NCBI GenBank assembly: GCA_045655645.1
Contig: JAZOPS010000033.1
Location: 50,811 to 114,810, forward strand
Length of the DNA stretch: 64,000 nucleotides
Direction: 5' to 3'
From: Fimenecus sp045655645
Lineage (GTDB): Bacteria; Bacillota; Clostridia; Oscillospirales; Acutalibacteraceae
In this document: positions 34,360 through 43,447 of the stretch, in pieces
Position numbering within the stretch: the stretch's first letter is position 1
Layout: every line of letters begins with the position of its first letter
Notes under the pieces: generated by a model
Database searches by the model: none
The model's input: only the letters and a program-made list of their open reading frames with translations
Told to the model about the DNA's origin: nothing
Position numbers and translations under genes: made by a program

Positions 34360-35136
34360 CTATCTTTTTGTTACCTTTAATGAAACCGATTGTGTTTGCA
34401 TTCCACCACCAGTTAAAAGTCCACGATTTATGCCGCAATCAGCAAAATCACGACCACGGCTGATGATAATATAGTTTTCATCAGCAAGACGATTGTTTGT
34501 TGGGTCAACGCCGTGCCAGTTACCGTTATAATAAACTTCAACCCATGCGTGAGTTTCACCCTCACCAACCATCATACCAACAACATAACGACAAGGAATT
34601 CCTGCTTTGCGAAGAAGTGCCAAGAGAATATGAGAATAGTCCTGACACACGCCCGCACCATTAAGCAGTGCTTCTTCTGCAGTTGTTATTACACTTGTTG
34701 AGCCTGATTTATAAACAATATTCGCACGAATTGCACGAGTGAATTTAAGTGCCGTATCAACAGCATTATCAGAAATACCAACTTGAATTCTATCAAACAT
34801 TCTATCAAGCTCTGCACCACATTTTGTAAAATGTGTAGGATATTTATAAACAGGATTCAAATCAGTTTCGGGAGTGATATGCTCTCCTGTTGTTACTGTG
34901 CCCGTTACATCAACTGTAAATTCATTGTGCATTGTAACAATTCGGTCAGTTACAAGAATATTGCCAAAACCATCTTTAGAATAAGTGAGTTCATTTTCAG
35001 GGAAAACCGTCACTTTGATGTCTTCAATATGCTGGTTTTCACATTCTAACGGAATACAGCGAAGTGTGTAACAGTGTTTTATTGCGGGCATTGAAAATTT
35101 AATTGACATATTGTAAGAAAAATCTAAAATTGCCAT
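34360..35136 (-). CDS. Transglutaminase-like protein of an ATP-grasp cluster
   Basis: The 258-residue cytoplasmic protein has an N-terminal beta-rich domain and a transglutaminase-like catalytic domain: Cys in GAGVCQDYSH, His in GETHAWVEVY and Asp in HGVDPTNNR. There is no signal peptide. It begins one base after the alpha-E gene. Proteins of this type occur with circularly permuted ATP-grasp and alpha-E proteins in a conserved trio predicted to ligate and process peptides. Function is inferred from that association. Confidence 0.85.
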   Translation of the reverse strand: MAILDFSYNMSIKFSMPAIKHCYTLRCIPLECENQHIEDIKVTVFPENELTYSKDGFGNILVTDRIVTMHNEFTVDVTGTVTTGEHITPETDLNPVYKYPTHFTKCGAELDRMFDRIQVGISDNAVDTALKFTRAIRANIVYKSGSTSVITTAEEALLNGAGVCQDYSHILLALLRKAGIPCRYVVGMMVGEGETHAWVEVYYNGNWHGVDPTNNRLADENYIIISRGRDFADCGINRGLLTGGGMQTQSVSLKVTKR

Positions 35137-35137
35137 A

Positions 35138-35824
35138 TTACATCACCCCTGTTACAAAAAGTTGACACAACTCATTCTGAATTGAGATTTTGTATGGTGC
35201 ATAATCGTCTTCTTCTAAAATCATTCGGGTAAGACGCTCAATTGAGCCAACATTACAGTCGATTCCTACCTTATAAAGACGATTAAGCATTATTGAAAAT
35301 TCTTTACGAAGCATTTCAATTGGATAATCAAGTCTTGTATATAAATCAAGACGCTCAATGCTTCTACCGAATTTTAAAATATTTCTTGAAACTTCTGCTT
35401 CAATATTATCGTCAGCACTGCCCCAAAATGCGAAAATCCAGTCAGTTACTTCTTGTACTTTGAGAAGTGGTGCATTACTGCTACTACTTTTTTCCATAAT
35501 ATCAACTGCTAATTGAAGATATGAAAGCGTGTCAGAAGAGATAACATTTCTCATTTCAACAGCGTTGTCATAAGCATGAAGAAGGCTTGAATAAATTGAC
35601 GCGGGGTCGTTTGAGTCAAACAAAAATGAACTGATAAATTCCTGACGGCAAGAATAATTGTTCGCAATTCCTAATCTGCGACAGAAATTTATATATTCTT
35701 CGTCATTGATATCAATCATAATATCATAGCATTCGGTAAAGGCTTTAAGAGTTGTGAAAACTCTCTCAACATAACGGCCAAGCCAAAAAAGATTGTCACT
35801 TGATTTTATCGAGATAACACCCAT
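35138..35824 (-). CDS. Alpha-E domain protein
   Basis: This 228-residue alpha-helical protein of the alpha-E family (PF04168) has the hallmark N-terminus SIKSSDNLFWLGRYVERV. It carries no known catalytic motif and is thought to support the ATP-grasp partner. Its start lies 19 bases inside the end of the ATP-grasp gene, so expression is tightly coupled. Confidence 0.87.
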   Translation of the reverse strand: MGVISIKSSDNLFWLGRYVERVFTTLKAFTECYDIMIDINDEEYINFCRRLGIANNYSCRQEFISSFLFDSNDPASIYSSLLHAYDNAVEMRNVISSDTLSYLQLAVDIMEKSSSSNAPLLKVQEVTDWIFAFWGSADDNIEAEVSRNILKFGRSIERLDLYTRLDYPIEMLRKEFSIMLNRLYKVGIDCNVGSIERLTRMILEEDDYAPYKISIQNELCQLFVTGVM

Positions 35825-37119
35825 GTATCTTTAAAGCCTCCTCCCTGTGAAGAATTAACCACGAATGAATTTGCATCTTTTGAAAAACGAGTAAGTCCCG
35901 ATTTCCACACAACAGGCTCTTCACCTGTTAATACGAAAGCACGTAAATCGGCTTTTCTCTCCGTCCAAGCACCATTTTCAACAACTTTCAAGTCATTGAA
36001 TTGGATAACCTCCTGAGCAATGAATCTTCGGGGCTCTTTTTGAATGAGTTTCTTGAGTTCATATATTCTCTCAAGAGATAATTCACTGCCGAACACAACA
36101 CCATATCCACCTGATTCTGCAACATCCTTGATAACGAGCTTCTGAATGTTTTCAAGAACATATTTCATATCTTCTTCGTAGAATGGAAGATATGTAGGTG
36201 CATTTGAAAGAATTGGTTCTTCACCTAAATAATATTTAATCATTGCGGGTACATAGTAATAAATACCTTTATCATCTGCGACAGAGTTGCCAGGTGCATT
36301 AACAAGTGCCACATTACCGGCTCTGTAAGCGTCCATAATGTGTGGAACACCAAGAAGTGAATCAGCGCGGAAAGTCATCGGGTCCATAAAATCATCATTT
36401 ATTCTGCGGTAAACTGCACCAACGCGCTGGCGTTTGCCCGAATATTCGTTGTAATAAAGCACATTGCCCTCAACAAACAAATCCTGTGGCATTGCAAAAA
36501 CTGCGCCTGTTTTTTCTGCTAAATATGAATGTTCAAAGAAAGCGGAATTGAATCTACCGGGAGTAAGCACAACATTAATTCCACCTGTGTTTACATAATC
36601 GAGAGCATTACGGAGTAAATCACCATAGTTACGATTATCCACAACTGTGTTTGCACGGAAAGTGTCAGGACTTGCGCGACGACACAATTCACGAGCAATC
36701 ATAGGGTATGACGCACCTGACGGCACACGGAGATTGTCCTCAAGGACATACCAACGCATATCGTTACCTTGCACAAGGTCGATACCGGAGATGTGAGCAA
36801 AAACATCCTTTGGTGGGACTGCACCTTCACATTCCATCATATATCCCGCTGCACCATAAACAAATTCTTCAGGAATAATTTTATCCTTTATAATCTGCTT
36901 TTTAGTGTAAATATCCTTTAAGAATATATTGAGTGCTTTAACACGCTGTTTAAGTCCTCGTTCAAGATATTCAAATTCGTCTTTTGAAATAATGCGTGGT
37001 ACTGCATCAAATGGGAAAAGACGCTCATTGAATACATTGTTTTTGTAAATACCAAATTTTACACCATATCGTGCTAAAAGTCGGTTTATTTCATCTGTAT
37101 GCTCTATAAGTCCGTACAA
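35806..37119 (-). CDS. Circularly permuted ATP-grasp protein
   Basis: This is a protein of 437 residues of the circularly permuted ATP-grasp type 2 family (PF14403). Visible segments include GMxxCEG-like MMECEGAVPPKDVFAHISGIDLV, WYVLEDNLRVPSGASYPM and GYGVVFG. ATP-grasp enzymes form amide bonds through an acyl phosphate, so a peptide or amino acid ligase is likely. The frame offers GTG at 37128, but GGGAG is better spaced for TTG 37119 (MYGLIEHTDEIN), which I prefer. It is the first gene of the operon with alpha-E, transglutaminase and TIM-barrel genes. Confidence 0.87.
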   Translation of the reverse strand: MYGLIEHTDEINRLLARYGVKFGIYKNNVFNERLFPFDAVPRIISKDEFEYLERGLKQRVKALNIFLKDIYTKKQIIKDKIIPEEFVYGAAGYMMECEGAVPPKDVFAHISGIDLVQGNDMRWYVLEDNLRVPSGASYPMIARELCRRASPDTFRANTVVDNRNYGDLLRNALDYVNTGGINVVLTPGRFNSAFFEHSYLAEKTGAVFAMPQDLFVEGNVLYYNEYSGKRQRVGAVYRRINDDFMDPMTFRADSLLGVPHIMDAYRAGNVALVNAPGNSVADDKGIYYYVPAMIKYYLGEEPILSNAPTYLPFYEEDMKYVLENIQKLVIKDVAESGGYGVVFGSELSLERIYELKKLIQKEPRRFIAQEVIQFNDLKVVENGAWTERKADLRAFVLTGEEPVVWKSGLTRFSKDANSFVVNSSQGGGFKDTWVLSR

Positions 37120-37233
37120 TTTTTTCACTCCCGAAATTCAAATAGAATTATACATTATAATTATAATATTTTTTTGCCCATTTTTCTATTGATGAATATG
37201 AAAAAGAATTAGGTGTTTAGTTATTGAAGATAT

Positions 37234-37266
37234 ACAAAAAGGACGATTCGTGATGAATCGTCCTTT
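37234..37266 (-). terminator. Terminator after ybaK
   Basis: A 12-bp perfect stem (AAAGGACGATTC at 37238-37249 with its complement at 37255-37266) has a five-base loop and a T-run on the minus strand. Confidence 0.82.
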
Positions 37267-37274
37267 GTTTTTTC

Positions 37275-37745
37275 TTATTCAATGGGTTTTGAAATTTCTA
37301 CCCATTCTTTATAATTTGAATATTTCTCTAATTCGGGAATTGTCAGCTCAATTGCACTGTTTGAGCCACCAACTGCAGGGAATACTGTCTGGAATCGTTT
37401 CAAAGACTCGTCAAGATAAACATCTACACCATCTTTAATACCGAATGGGCAAACGCCACCAATTTGATGACCGACATACTCTTCAAGTTGTTCAGGTGAC
37501 ATCATTTTTGCCTTAGTGTGGAACTGGCCTTTATATTTTGAGTTATCTACTTTAACATCCCCTGCCATAAGGATAAGAATTGGCTGTTCACCAACCATGA
37601 ATGAGAGAGTTTTTGCAATTCTTGCACCTTCAACGCCTAACGCCTGTGCTGCAAGTTCAACTGTTGCACTTGAAACAGAAAATTCTTGCACTCTATCTTC
37701 CATTCCAAACTGACGGAAATATTCTCTGCCTTTTTCAATAGACAT
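37275..37745 (-). CDS. YbaK/prolyl-tRNA editing domain protein
   Basis: The 156-residue cytoplasmic protein fits the YbaK/EbsC/ProX family (PF04073), which hydrolyses mischarged aminoacyl-tRNAs. Segments are SSATVELAAQALGVEGARIAKTLSF, ILIMAGDVKVDNSKYK, HQIGGVCPFGIKDGVDVYLD and the final GGSNSAIELTIPEL. The key lysine region (IAKTLSF) is kept. It follows iolG, separated by a hairpin terminator, with AAGGAAT before ATG 37745. It may rely on read-through, as no promoter is evident. Confidence 0.88.
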   Translation of the reverse strand: MSIEKGREYFRQFGMEDRVQEFSVSSATVELAAQALGVEGARIAKTLSFMVGEQPILILMAGDVKVDNSKYKGQFHTKAKMMSPEQLEEYVGHQIGGVCPFGIKDGVDVYLDESLKRFQTVFPAVGGSNSAIELTIPELEKYSNYKEWVEISKPIE

Positions 37746-37767
37746 AATTTTTCATTCCTTAAAAATA

Positions 37768-37787
37768 TGGGCGAGTTTCCTCGCCCA
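37768..37787 (-). terminator. Terminator of the iol operon
   Basis: An 8-bp GC-rich stem (TGGGCGAG with CTCGCCCA) has a four-base loop. On the minus strand it is followed by TATTTTT. It lies between the iolG stop and the ybaK start. Confidence 0.78.
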
Positions 37788-37798
37788 ATTTGTTTTTA

Positions 37799-38806
37799 TT
37801 AGTTTATTTCTGAAAGTTTAACAGGTCTGCCTTCATTTGCTGATTTTTCAGCAGCAAGAGCAATCTTAACTGACTGTAAACCTGCGTGGATACCAACAGG
37901 AGTTTCCTTGTCGTTTACACAACAGTCAACGAACTGTCTAACTTCTTCTGCGAATGAGCCCATATATCTTTCAAGGAAGAAATAGAGTGGTTTTTCGCCT
38001 GTTACACCGTTTGCATCTGCAATAACTGCAGTTGAAAGTGTATCATTAGCAGTTGCAACCATACCTTTTGAGCCGAAGAGCTCTGCTCTCTGGTCATAGC
38101 CATACATTGCCTGACGAGAGTTGTCGATAACTGCAAGAGCGCCGTTAGCCATCTTCATTGAGATAATTGCTGTGTCAAAATCGCCATATTCACGGATACC
38201 TGGGTTGATAAGAGCATCTGCATAAACATAAAGCTCTTCAACATCACTGTTTGTAAGGAAGCAAGCCATATCAAAATCATGAATTGTCATATCAAGGAAG
38301 ATGCTTGCTGCACAGTAGCCAACAGGTGGTGCCTGTGGGTCACGAGATGTGATTTTAAGAATCTGTGCTTCACCGATTTTGCCTTCGTCATAAGCTTTTC
38401 TAACTGCTGCGAAGTTGTGGTCAAAACGGCGATTGAAACCTACCTGGAATTTGCATTCAGGGTGAGCCTTGAGTGCATCTGCAATTTCAATAATTTTATC
38501 AACTGTGTTAGCAAGTGGTTTTTCACAGAAAACATGTTTGCCAGCATTGATTGCTTCAATAGAAATTGGAGCATGTGTGTCAGTTGATGAGCAAACAAGA
38601 ACTGCATCAATGTCAGCGTCTTCAATAATCTTTGTGTAATCTGTGTAAATCTTTTCTACACCAAAGCCTTCACAGAAAGCCTTTGTTTCGTCATTCATAA
38701 ATGGGTCTGCAATAGCAACAACTTCAGCACCCTTTACGTGATATGAGATTGATTCAAGGTGCACTTTACCAATACGGCCAGCACCGATAATACCGATTTT
38801 AAGCAT
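37799..38806 (-). CDS. iolG: Inositol 2-dehydrogenase (Gfo/Idh/MocA family)
   Basis: The 335-residue NAD-dependent enzyme oxidises myo-inositol to scyllo-inosose, the first step of the pathway. It has the N-terminal Rossmann motif GIIGAGRIGKVHLESI, then CEKPLANT with the catalytic-type Lys, and FQVGFNRRFDHNFAAV and DMTIHDFDMACFL, which match IolG well. Although it acts first, it is the last gene of the operon, separated from iolA by about 200 bp that hold repeat elements. AAGGAGAA precedes ATG 38806. Confidence 0.9.
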   Translation of the reverse strand: MLKIGIIGAGRIGKVHLESISYHVKGAEVVAIADPFMNDETKAFCEGFGVEKIYTDYTKIIEDADIDAVLVCSSTDTHAPISIEAINAGKHVFCEKPLANTVDKIIEIADALKAHPECKFQVGFNRRFDHNFAAVRKAYDEGKIGEAQILKITSRDPQAPPVGYCAASIFLDMTIHDFDMACFLTNSDVEELYVYADALINPGIREYGDFDTAIISMKMANGALAVIDNSRQAMYGYDQRAELFGSKGMVATANDTLSTAVIADANGVTGEKPLYFFLERYMGSFAEEVRQFVDCCVNDKETPVGIHAGLQSVKIALAAEKSANEGRPVKLSEIN

Positions 38807-38837
38807 AATAATTTTCTCCTTATATTTTAATAGTTTA

Positions 38838-38863
38838 CAGGCAATTCGGGAATCACCCCTACA
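38838..38863. repeat. REP-like short hairpin ending CCCCTACA
   Basis: CAGGCAATTCGGGAATCACC followed by CCTACA forms an imperfect hairpin. It shares the CCCCTACA edge with the hairpin at 40555-40583 in the same operon. Such elements are spread through many Firmicute genomes; the family is inferred here from two copies. Confidence 0.45.
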
Positions 38864-38920
38864 TTAAACCTTATAATTTGTAAGATTTTTCTTGCAAGAC
38901 AATGTTACAAATTTTTAGAG

Positions 38921-39003
38921 ATTTTTTTGTTAGACAAGGCACGGCAACGAGGGAATATGTGGATATTTCGAGTTGCCGTAACGCAGTATAACGAAAAAAT
39001 ATC
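38921..39003. repeat. Intergenic palindromic repeat, copy 1
   Basis: An element of about 83 bp folds into one long hairpin. Outer arms are TTTTTTGTTA with TATAACGAAAAAA, inner arms ACGGCAAC with GTTGCCGT, and the tip pairs GAATAT with ATATTT. It resembles copy 2 at 44975-45060 in layout and edges (AGACAA at one side; AACG-AGTAT-ACG-AAAA at the other). A fragment with AGACAATGTTAC lies at 38894-38908, perhaps a truncated copy. Confidence 0.6.
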
Positions 39004-39009
39004 AAAAAT

Positions 39010-40518
39010 TTAGATTGTGCCGTCCCAAGTTGAAACGTTAGTCGCTGTCTTTTCTTCTTCATCAAACCAGTGTGTGGTAACTGATTTTGATTCTGTGAAG
39101 AAACGATATGCATCCTTACCTAAGCAGTGAAGGTCACCGAAGAATGACTGCTTGTGACCTGAGAATGGGAAGAAACCAACTGGTACTGGAATACCAACAT
39201 TGATACCAACCATACCACCGTCTGTATGACGAGCAAATTCACGAGCAAAATATCCACTCTGAGTATAAATAACAGAACCGTTTGCATAAGGGTTGTCGTT
39301 CATAATCTTAAGACCTTCTTCAAATGTCTTACAACGCTTGATGCAAAGAACTGGTCCAAACACTTCTTCCTGACCGATAGTCATTTCAGGTGTAACCTTA
39401 TCAAAGATTGTAGGACCAACGAAGTAGCCGTTTTCGTAGCCTTCTACCTTAACTCCACGACCATCAAGAACAAGTTCTGCACCTTCGTCAACACCCTTCT
39501 GGATATCAGCAAGAACTTCTTCGTAGTGTTTCTTATATGTAATTGGTCCGAGTTTTGAATCTTTTTCCCATGATGGACCAACTTTGATTTTTGATGCCTG
39601 TTTTACGAGCTCAGCAACAAATTTGTCTGCGATTGCTTCTTCAACAACACAGCAAGTAAGAGCCATACAACGCTGACCTGCACAACCATAAGCAGAGTTG
39701 ATAACACCTGCTACTGTTCTTTCGATTGCTGCGTCAGACATAACAAGAGCATGGTTCTTAGCCTGAGTAAGAGCCTGACAACGCTTGCCAGCAGCTGCAG
39801 CACGAGAATAAATCTTAAGACCAACAGGAGTTGAACCAACGAATGTAATACCCTTAACATCTGGGTGGTCAAGAATTGTGTTAACTTCGTTTCTTGAGCA
39901 AGTAACAACGTTGATAACGCCGTCAGGAACGCCTGCTTCTTTATAAAGAGCTGCAAATTTCATTGCAGTTTTTGGTGTAAGTGATGCTGCCTTGAGAACC
40001 ATTGTATTACCTGTTGCAATACAAGTTGGAGCCATCCAACCAAATGGAATCATTGCAGGGAAGTTAACAGGAACGATACCTGCGAAAACACCGAGAGGTT
40101 CACGATATTTAACTGTGTCGTAACCTGATGAAGCATCCATAAGGCTTTCACCCATCATGAGTGATGGAACCTGAGTTGCAAGTTCTGTACCTTCTTTAGC
40201 CTTGAGAACATCGCCTTCTGCTTCGCCCCAAACTTTACCGTTTTCGCAAGCAACACACATTGTGAGTTCTTCCATATCACGGATAATAAGCTCACGGATT
40301 TTATAAAGAATCTGTGCTCTCTTGATTGCAGGAGTTGCTCTCCAACCTGGGTAAGCTGCCTTTGCAGCCTCAATTGCTTCAAGAACTTCGTCATTTGTAC
40401 AGCAAGGTGCTTGACCAACAACTTCACCTGTGCTTGGATTGTGAAGGTCATACCAAACATCAGTTTTTGAATCTTTGAACTGACCGTTCACAAAATATTG
40501 TAATTTTTCTACTGCCAT
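39010..40518 (-). CDS. iolA: Methylmalonate/malonate-semialdehyde dehydrogenase (CoA-acylating)
   Basis: The 502-residue aldehyde dehydrogenase converts malonic semialdehyde to acetyl-CoA and CO2 with NAD+ and CoA, the end of inositol breakdown. Family segments are GIVPVNFPAMIPFGWMAPT, the NAD site ITFVGSTPVG, and the catalytic Cys in GCAGQRCMALTCCV. The length is normal for MMSDH. AAGGAGAT precedes ATG 40518. It lies between iolE and iolG. Confidence 0.94.
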   Translation of the reverse strand: MAVEKLQYFVNGQFKDSKTDVWYDLHNPSTGEVVGQAPCCTNDEVLEAIEAAKAAYPGWRATPAIKRAQILYKIRELIIRDMEELTMCVACENGKVWGEAEGDVLKAKEGTELATQVPSLMMGESLMDASSGYDTVKYREPLGVFAGIVPVNFPAMIPFGWMAPTCIATGNTMVLKAASLTPKTAMKFAALYKEAGVPDGVINVVTCSRNEVNTILDHPDVKGITFVGSTPVGLKIYSRAAAAGKRCQALTQAKNHALVMSDAAIERTVAGVINSAYGCAGQRCMALTCCVVEEAIADKFVAELVKQASKIKVGPSWEKDSKLGPITYKKHYEEVLADIQKGVDEGAELVLDGRGVKVEGYENGYFVGPTIFDKVTPEMTIGQEEVFGPVLCIKRCKTFEEGLKIMNDNPYANGSVIYTQSGYFAREFARHTDGGMVGINVGIPVPVGFFPFSGHKQSFFGDLHCLGKDAYRFFTESKSVTTHWFDEEEKTATNVSTWDGTI

Positions 40519-40554
40519 ATTTTTATCTCCTTAATTTGGATATGTTTTATATAT

Positions 40555-40583
40555 GCGGGCAGGCACAGAGACCTGCCCCTACA
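40555..40583. repeat. REP-like hairpin between iolE and iolA
   Basis: GGGCAGG (40557-40563) pairs with CCTGCCC (40572-40578) across an eight-base loop and is followed by CCTACA. It lies in a 73-bp gap with no T-run, so it is not a typical terminator. It may stabilise or separate parts of the iol message. Confidence 0.5.
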
Positions 40584-40591
40584 AATAGTAA

Positions 40592-41485
40592 TTATAAACC
40601 AGATACTTCGTTGATGTATTTACGAGCTTTTACTGCGTACTCAAATGGATTTGCAATTGCAGGGTCCTGCTCTGCTTCAACGAGAACATAGCCTTCATAT
40701 CCTGTTTCTTCAAGAACATCGAAAACTGGTTTGAAATCGATAACGCCGTCACCAGGAACTGTGAAAGCACCTGCACGAACGCCTTGTAAGAAGCTCATTT
40801 TTTCTGCCTTAACCTTAGCAACAACGTCAGGACGGATATCCTTGAGATGCACGTGACGGATTCTCTTTGCATATTTCTTGAGAACTGCCATATAGTCTTC
40901 ACCACAGTATGCAAGGTGACCTGTATCGAAAAGAAGACCGAAAAGTTCAGGGTCTGTGTTTTCCATCATTCTGTCAATTTCAGCAGCTGTCTGAACAACT
41001 GTACCCATATGGTGGTGGAAGCAGAGTGCGATACCCATATCCTTTGCAACCTTACCAAGCTTGTTGATACCAGTGCAAAGCATATCCCATTCTTCGTCGT
41101 TCATAACATATTTGTCATCAAAAATTGAAAGGTCTGTACCCTGAATTGAGTGTCCCTGTTCTGAAATACCAACAACTTTTGCACCCATTTCTTTAAGGAA
41201 TGTGATGTGCTCGATAAAGTCTTTTTCAACTTCTTCATAAGGTTTTGTGATAAGGAAGCTTGAGAACCAAGCGTTGCAAATCTGCATGCCACGGAGTTCA
41301 AGAGCCTTTTTAAGAACCTTTATATCTCTTGGGTACTTGTTACCAACTTCACAACCTGTGAAACCAGCAAGTGCCATTTCTGAAATGCACTGTTCAAATG
41401 TGTTTTCTGCACCAAGGTCTGGCATATCGTCATTTGTCCAAGCGATAGGTGCAATACCGAGTTTTACCTTATTTTTATCCAACAT
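40592..41485 (-). CDS. iolE: Inosose dehydratase
   Basis: The 297-residue TIM-barrel enzyme (PF01261) dehydrates scyllo-inosose to the diketone used by IolD. Segments are LGIAPIAWTNDDMPDLG at the start, AGFTGCEVGNKYP, CFHHHMGTVVQT, LLFDTGHLAYCGEDY, RHVHLKDIRPDV and VPGDGVIDFKPVFD, all typical of IolE. ATG 41485 has AAGGAGAT upstream and lies one base after the iolD stop. The frame extends 15 codons further up, inside iolD, without a start signal. Confidence 0.95.
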   Translation of the reverse strand: MLDKNKVKLGIAPIAWTNDDMPDLGAENTFEQCISEMALAGFTGCEVGNKYPRDIKVLKKALELRGMQICNAWFSSFLITKPYEEVEKDFIEHITFLKEMGAKVVGISEQGHSIQGTDLSIFDDKYVMNDEEWDMLCTGINKLGKVAKDMGIALCFHHHMGTVVQTAAEIDRMMENTDPELFGLLFDTGHLAYCGEDYMAVLKKYAKRIRHVHLKDIRPDVVAKVKAEKMSFLQGVRAGAFTVPGDGVIDFKPVFDVLEETGYEGYVLVEAEQDPAIANPFEYAVKARKYINEVSGL

Positions 41486-41486
41486 A

Positions 41487-43406
41487 TTAATATCTCCTTG
41501 CCTTGTTTTTATTTTCTTCCTTATTTTCAAAGGATTTGTTTACTTTTTCATTTGTTGAAACAGATGGAACACCTGTATGCCACCAAGCACCGTAACCATC
41601 AGTCATTGACTTTGGAAGTACTTTAATATCAATAAGTGTTGAAACTGTCTGTTTCTGTGAGTCGATAAGTGCGAATTCAAGTTCTTCCATTGTTTTTGCT
41701 GTGTATGTCTTGCAACCATAAGCTGCAGCAGCCATAGCAAAGTCAATAGGAATAAGGTCGCCTAAAAGGTCACCGTTGTCATCTCTGTAACGGAATTCTG
41801 TTGCAAGATTTCCGATACCATTTGACATCTGAAGGTTATTGATACAACCGAAACCGCTGTTATCGAAAAGAAGAACATTAATCTTCTGTTTTTCCTGAAT
41901 TGATGTAACAAGTTCAGAGTGAAGCATTAAGTAACTACCGTCACCACACATTGCATAGCTTTCGCATTCAGGATGAGCCATCTTGCTACCGAGTGCACCT
42001 GCAATTTCATAACCCATACAAGAATAACCATATTCCATATTGTATGAATAACGCTTGTCAGAAGTCCACATTCTCTGTAAACAACCTGGAAGCGAGCCCG
42101 CTGCACCTGTGCAAAGAGCATCTGCAGGAATAAGTTTTCTAATCATAGCAAGAGCTGCTGTCTGAGTAATCACACCACCGATTTTCTCAACGAATTCAGG
42201 GATTGTCTTTTCGTCACGAGCTTCAATAAGAGGTTTGAAGTTTTCGTCATATTTATAGTTTGCAAGGAATTCCATTTCCTTGTCCCAACCATCTTTTGCA
42301 GCCTTAATTTCGGTTGTGTATGCTGACTTATAACCAACTTTACGAAGTTCATCACCAAGAGCAAGGATACCGAGTTTAGCATCAGCTACCATTTTAACTG
42401 CATCAAGTTTATATGCATCAAAACGGGATGTGTTGATTGTAACCATCTTAACATCGTCTTTGAAAAGCGATTTTGAAGCAGTTGTAAAATCAGAGAAACG
42501 AGTACCGATACCAATTACAACGTCTGCATCCTTTGCCATTACATTACCTGCAGAGTTACCTGTAACACCAAGACCGCCAAGGTTATATTTGTCAGATGAA
42601 AGGCAAGCAGTTTTACCACTCTGTGTTTCTGCGAAAGGAATGTTGAATTCTGCACAGAACTTTTCAAGTGCTTCGCCTGCTTCTGAGTAACGAACACCAC
42701 CACCACAGATTACAAGTGGTTTTTTAGCATTTTTCACTACTGCTACAACATCTTCTAATTCTTCACAAGCTACTGGCATACGAACGATTTTATGTACTCT
42801 CTTTGCGAAGAATGAGTCAGGGTAATCGTAGCTTTCGCCCTCAACATCCTGACAAAGACAAATTGCAACTGCACCTGCATTTGCTGTATCTGTCAACGCT
42901 CTCATAGCGTTAATCATTGCTGACATTAACTGTTCAGGACGCTGAATTCTGTCCCAGTATCTTGTAACTGCTTTGTAGGCATCGTTTGTTGTTGTAGCAA
43001 GTGAATTTTCCTGTTCAAATTGCTGAAGAACAGGGTCAGGCTGACGAGTTGAGAAAGTGTCAGCAGGGAATAAAAGAAGTGGTACATTGTTAACTGTTGC
43101 AGTAGCTGCTGCTGTAATCATATTTGCAGCACCAGGACCTATTGAAGATGCACAAGCAATAATCTTTCTTCTGTTGTTCATCTTTGCAAAAGCTGTTGCA
43201 ACATGAGCCATGCCCTGCTCATTTTTGCCCTGATACACTTTAAGTCCACCCTTATCAGAGTCAAGTGCTTCACCGATACCCAAAACAATACCGTGACCGA
43301 AAACTGTAAAGATTCCGTCAACGAATTTTGTTTCAACACCGTCAAAAGACACATACTGATTGTCAAGGAACTTAACAAGTGCCTGAGCCATTGTCATTTT
43401 TGCCAT
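41487..43406 (-). CDS. iolD: 3D-(3,5/4)-trihydroxycyclohexane-1,2-dione hydrolase
   Basis: The 639-residue thiamine-diphosphate enzyme opens the inositol ring, giving 5-deoxy-glucuronate. The N-terminal part has TMAQALVKFLDNQYV and GIGEALDSDKGG; the middle part is VICGGGVRYSEAGEAL; the ThDP-binding region is MGYEIAGALGSKMA followed by MCGDGSYLMLHSE, with the NN region (NSGFGCINNLQ). The last codons hold the iolE ribosome binding site. Confidence 0.95.
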   Translation of the reverse strand: MAKMTMAQALVKFLDNQYVSFDGVETKFVDGIFTVFGHGIVLGIGEALDSDKGGLKVYQGKNEQGMAHVATAFAKMNNRRKIIACASSIGPGAANMITAAATATVNNVPLLLFPADTFSTRQPDPVLQQFEQENSLATTTNDAYKAVTRYWDRIQRPEQLMSAMINAMRALTDTANAGAVAICLCQDVEGESYDYPDSFFAKRVHKIVRMPVACEELEDVVAVVKNAKKPLVICGGGVRYSEAGEALEKFCAEFNIPFAETQSGKTACLSSDKYNLGGLGVTGNSAGNVMAKDADVVIGIGTRFSDFTTASKSLFKDDVKMVTINTSRFDAYKLDAVKMVADAKLGILALGDELRKVGYKSAYTTEIKAAKDGWDKEMEFLANYKYDENFKPLIEARDEKTIPEFVEKIGGVITQTAALAMIRKLIPADALCTGAAGSLPGCLQRMWTSDKRYSYNMEYGYSCMGYEIAGALGSKMAHPECESYAMCGDGSYLMLHSELVTSIQEKQKINVLLFDNSGFGCINNLQMSNGIGNLATEFRYRDDNGDLLGDLIPIDFAMAAAAYGCKTYTAKTMEELEFALIDSQKQTVSTLIDIKVLPKSMTDGYGAWWHTGVPSVSTNEKVNKSFENKEENKNKARRY

Positions 43407-43447
43407 AATATCACCTCATAATATATCAAGTTGAATTATTTATTAAT

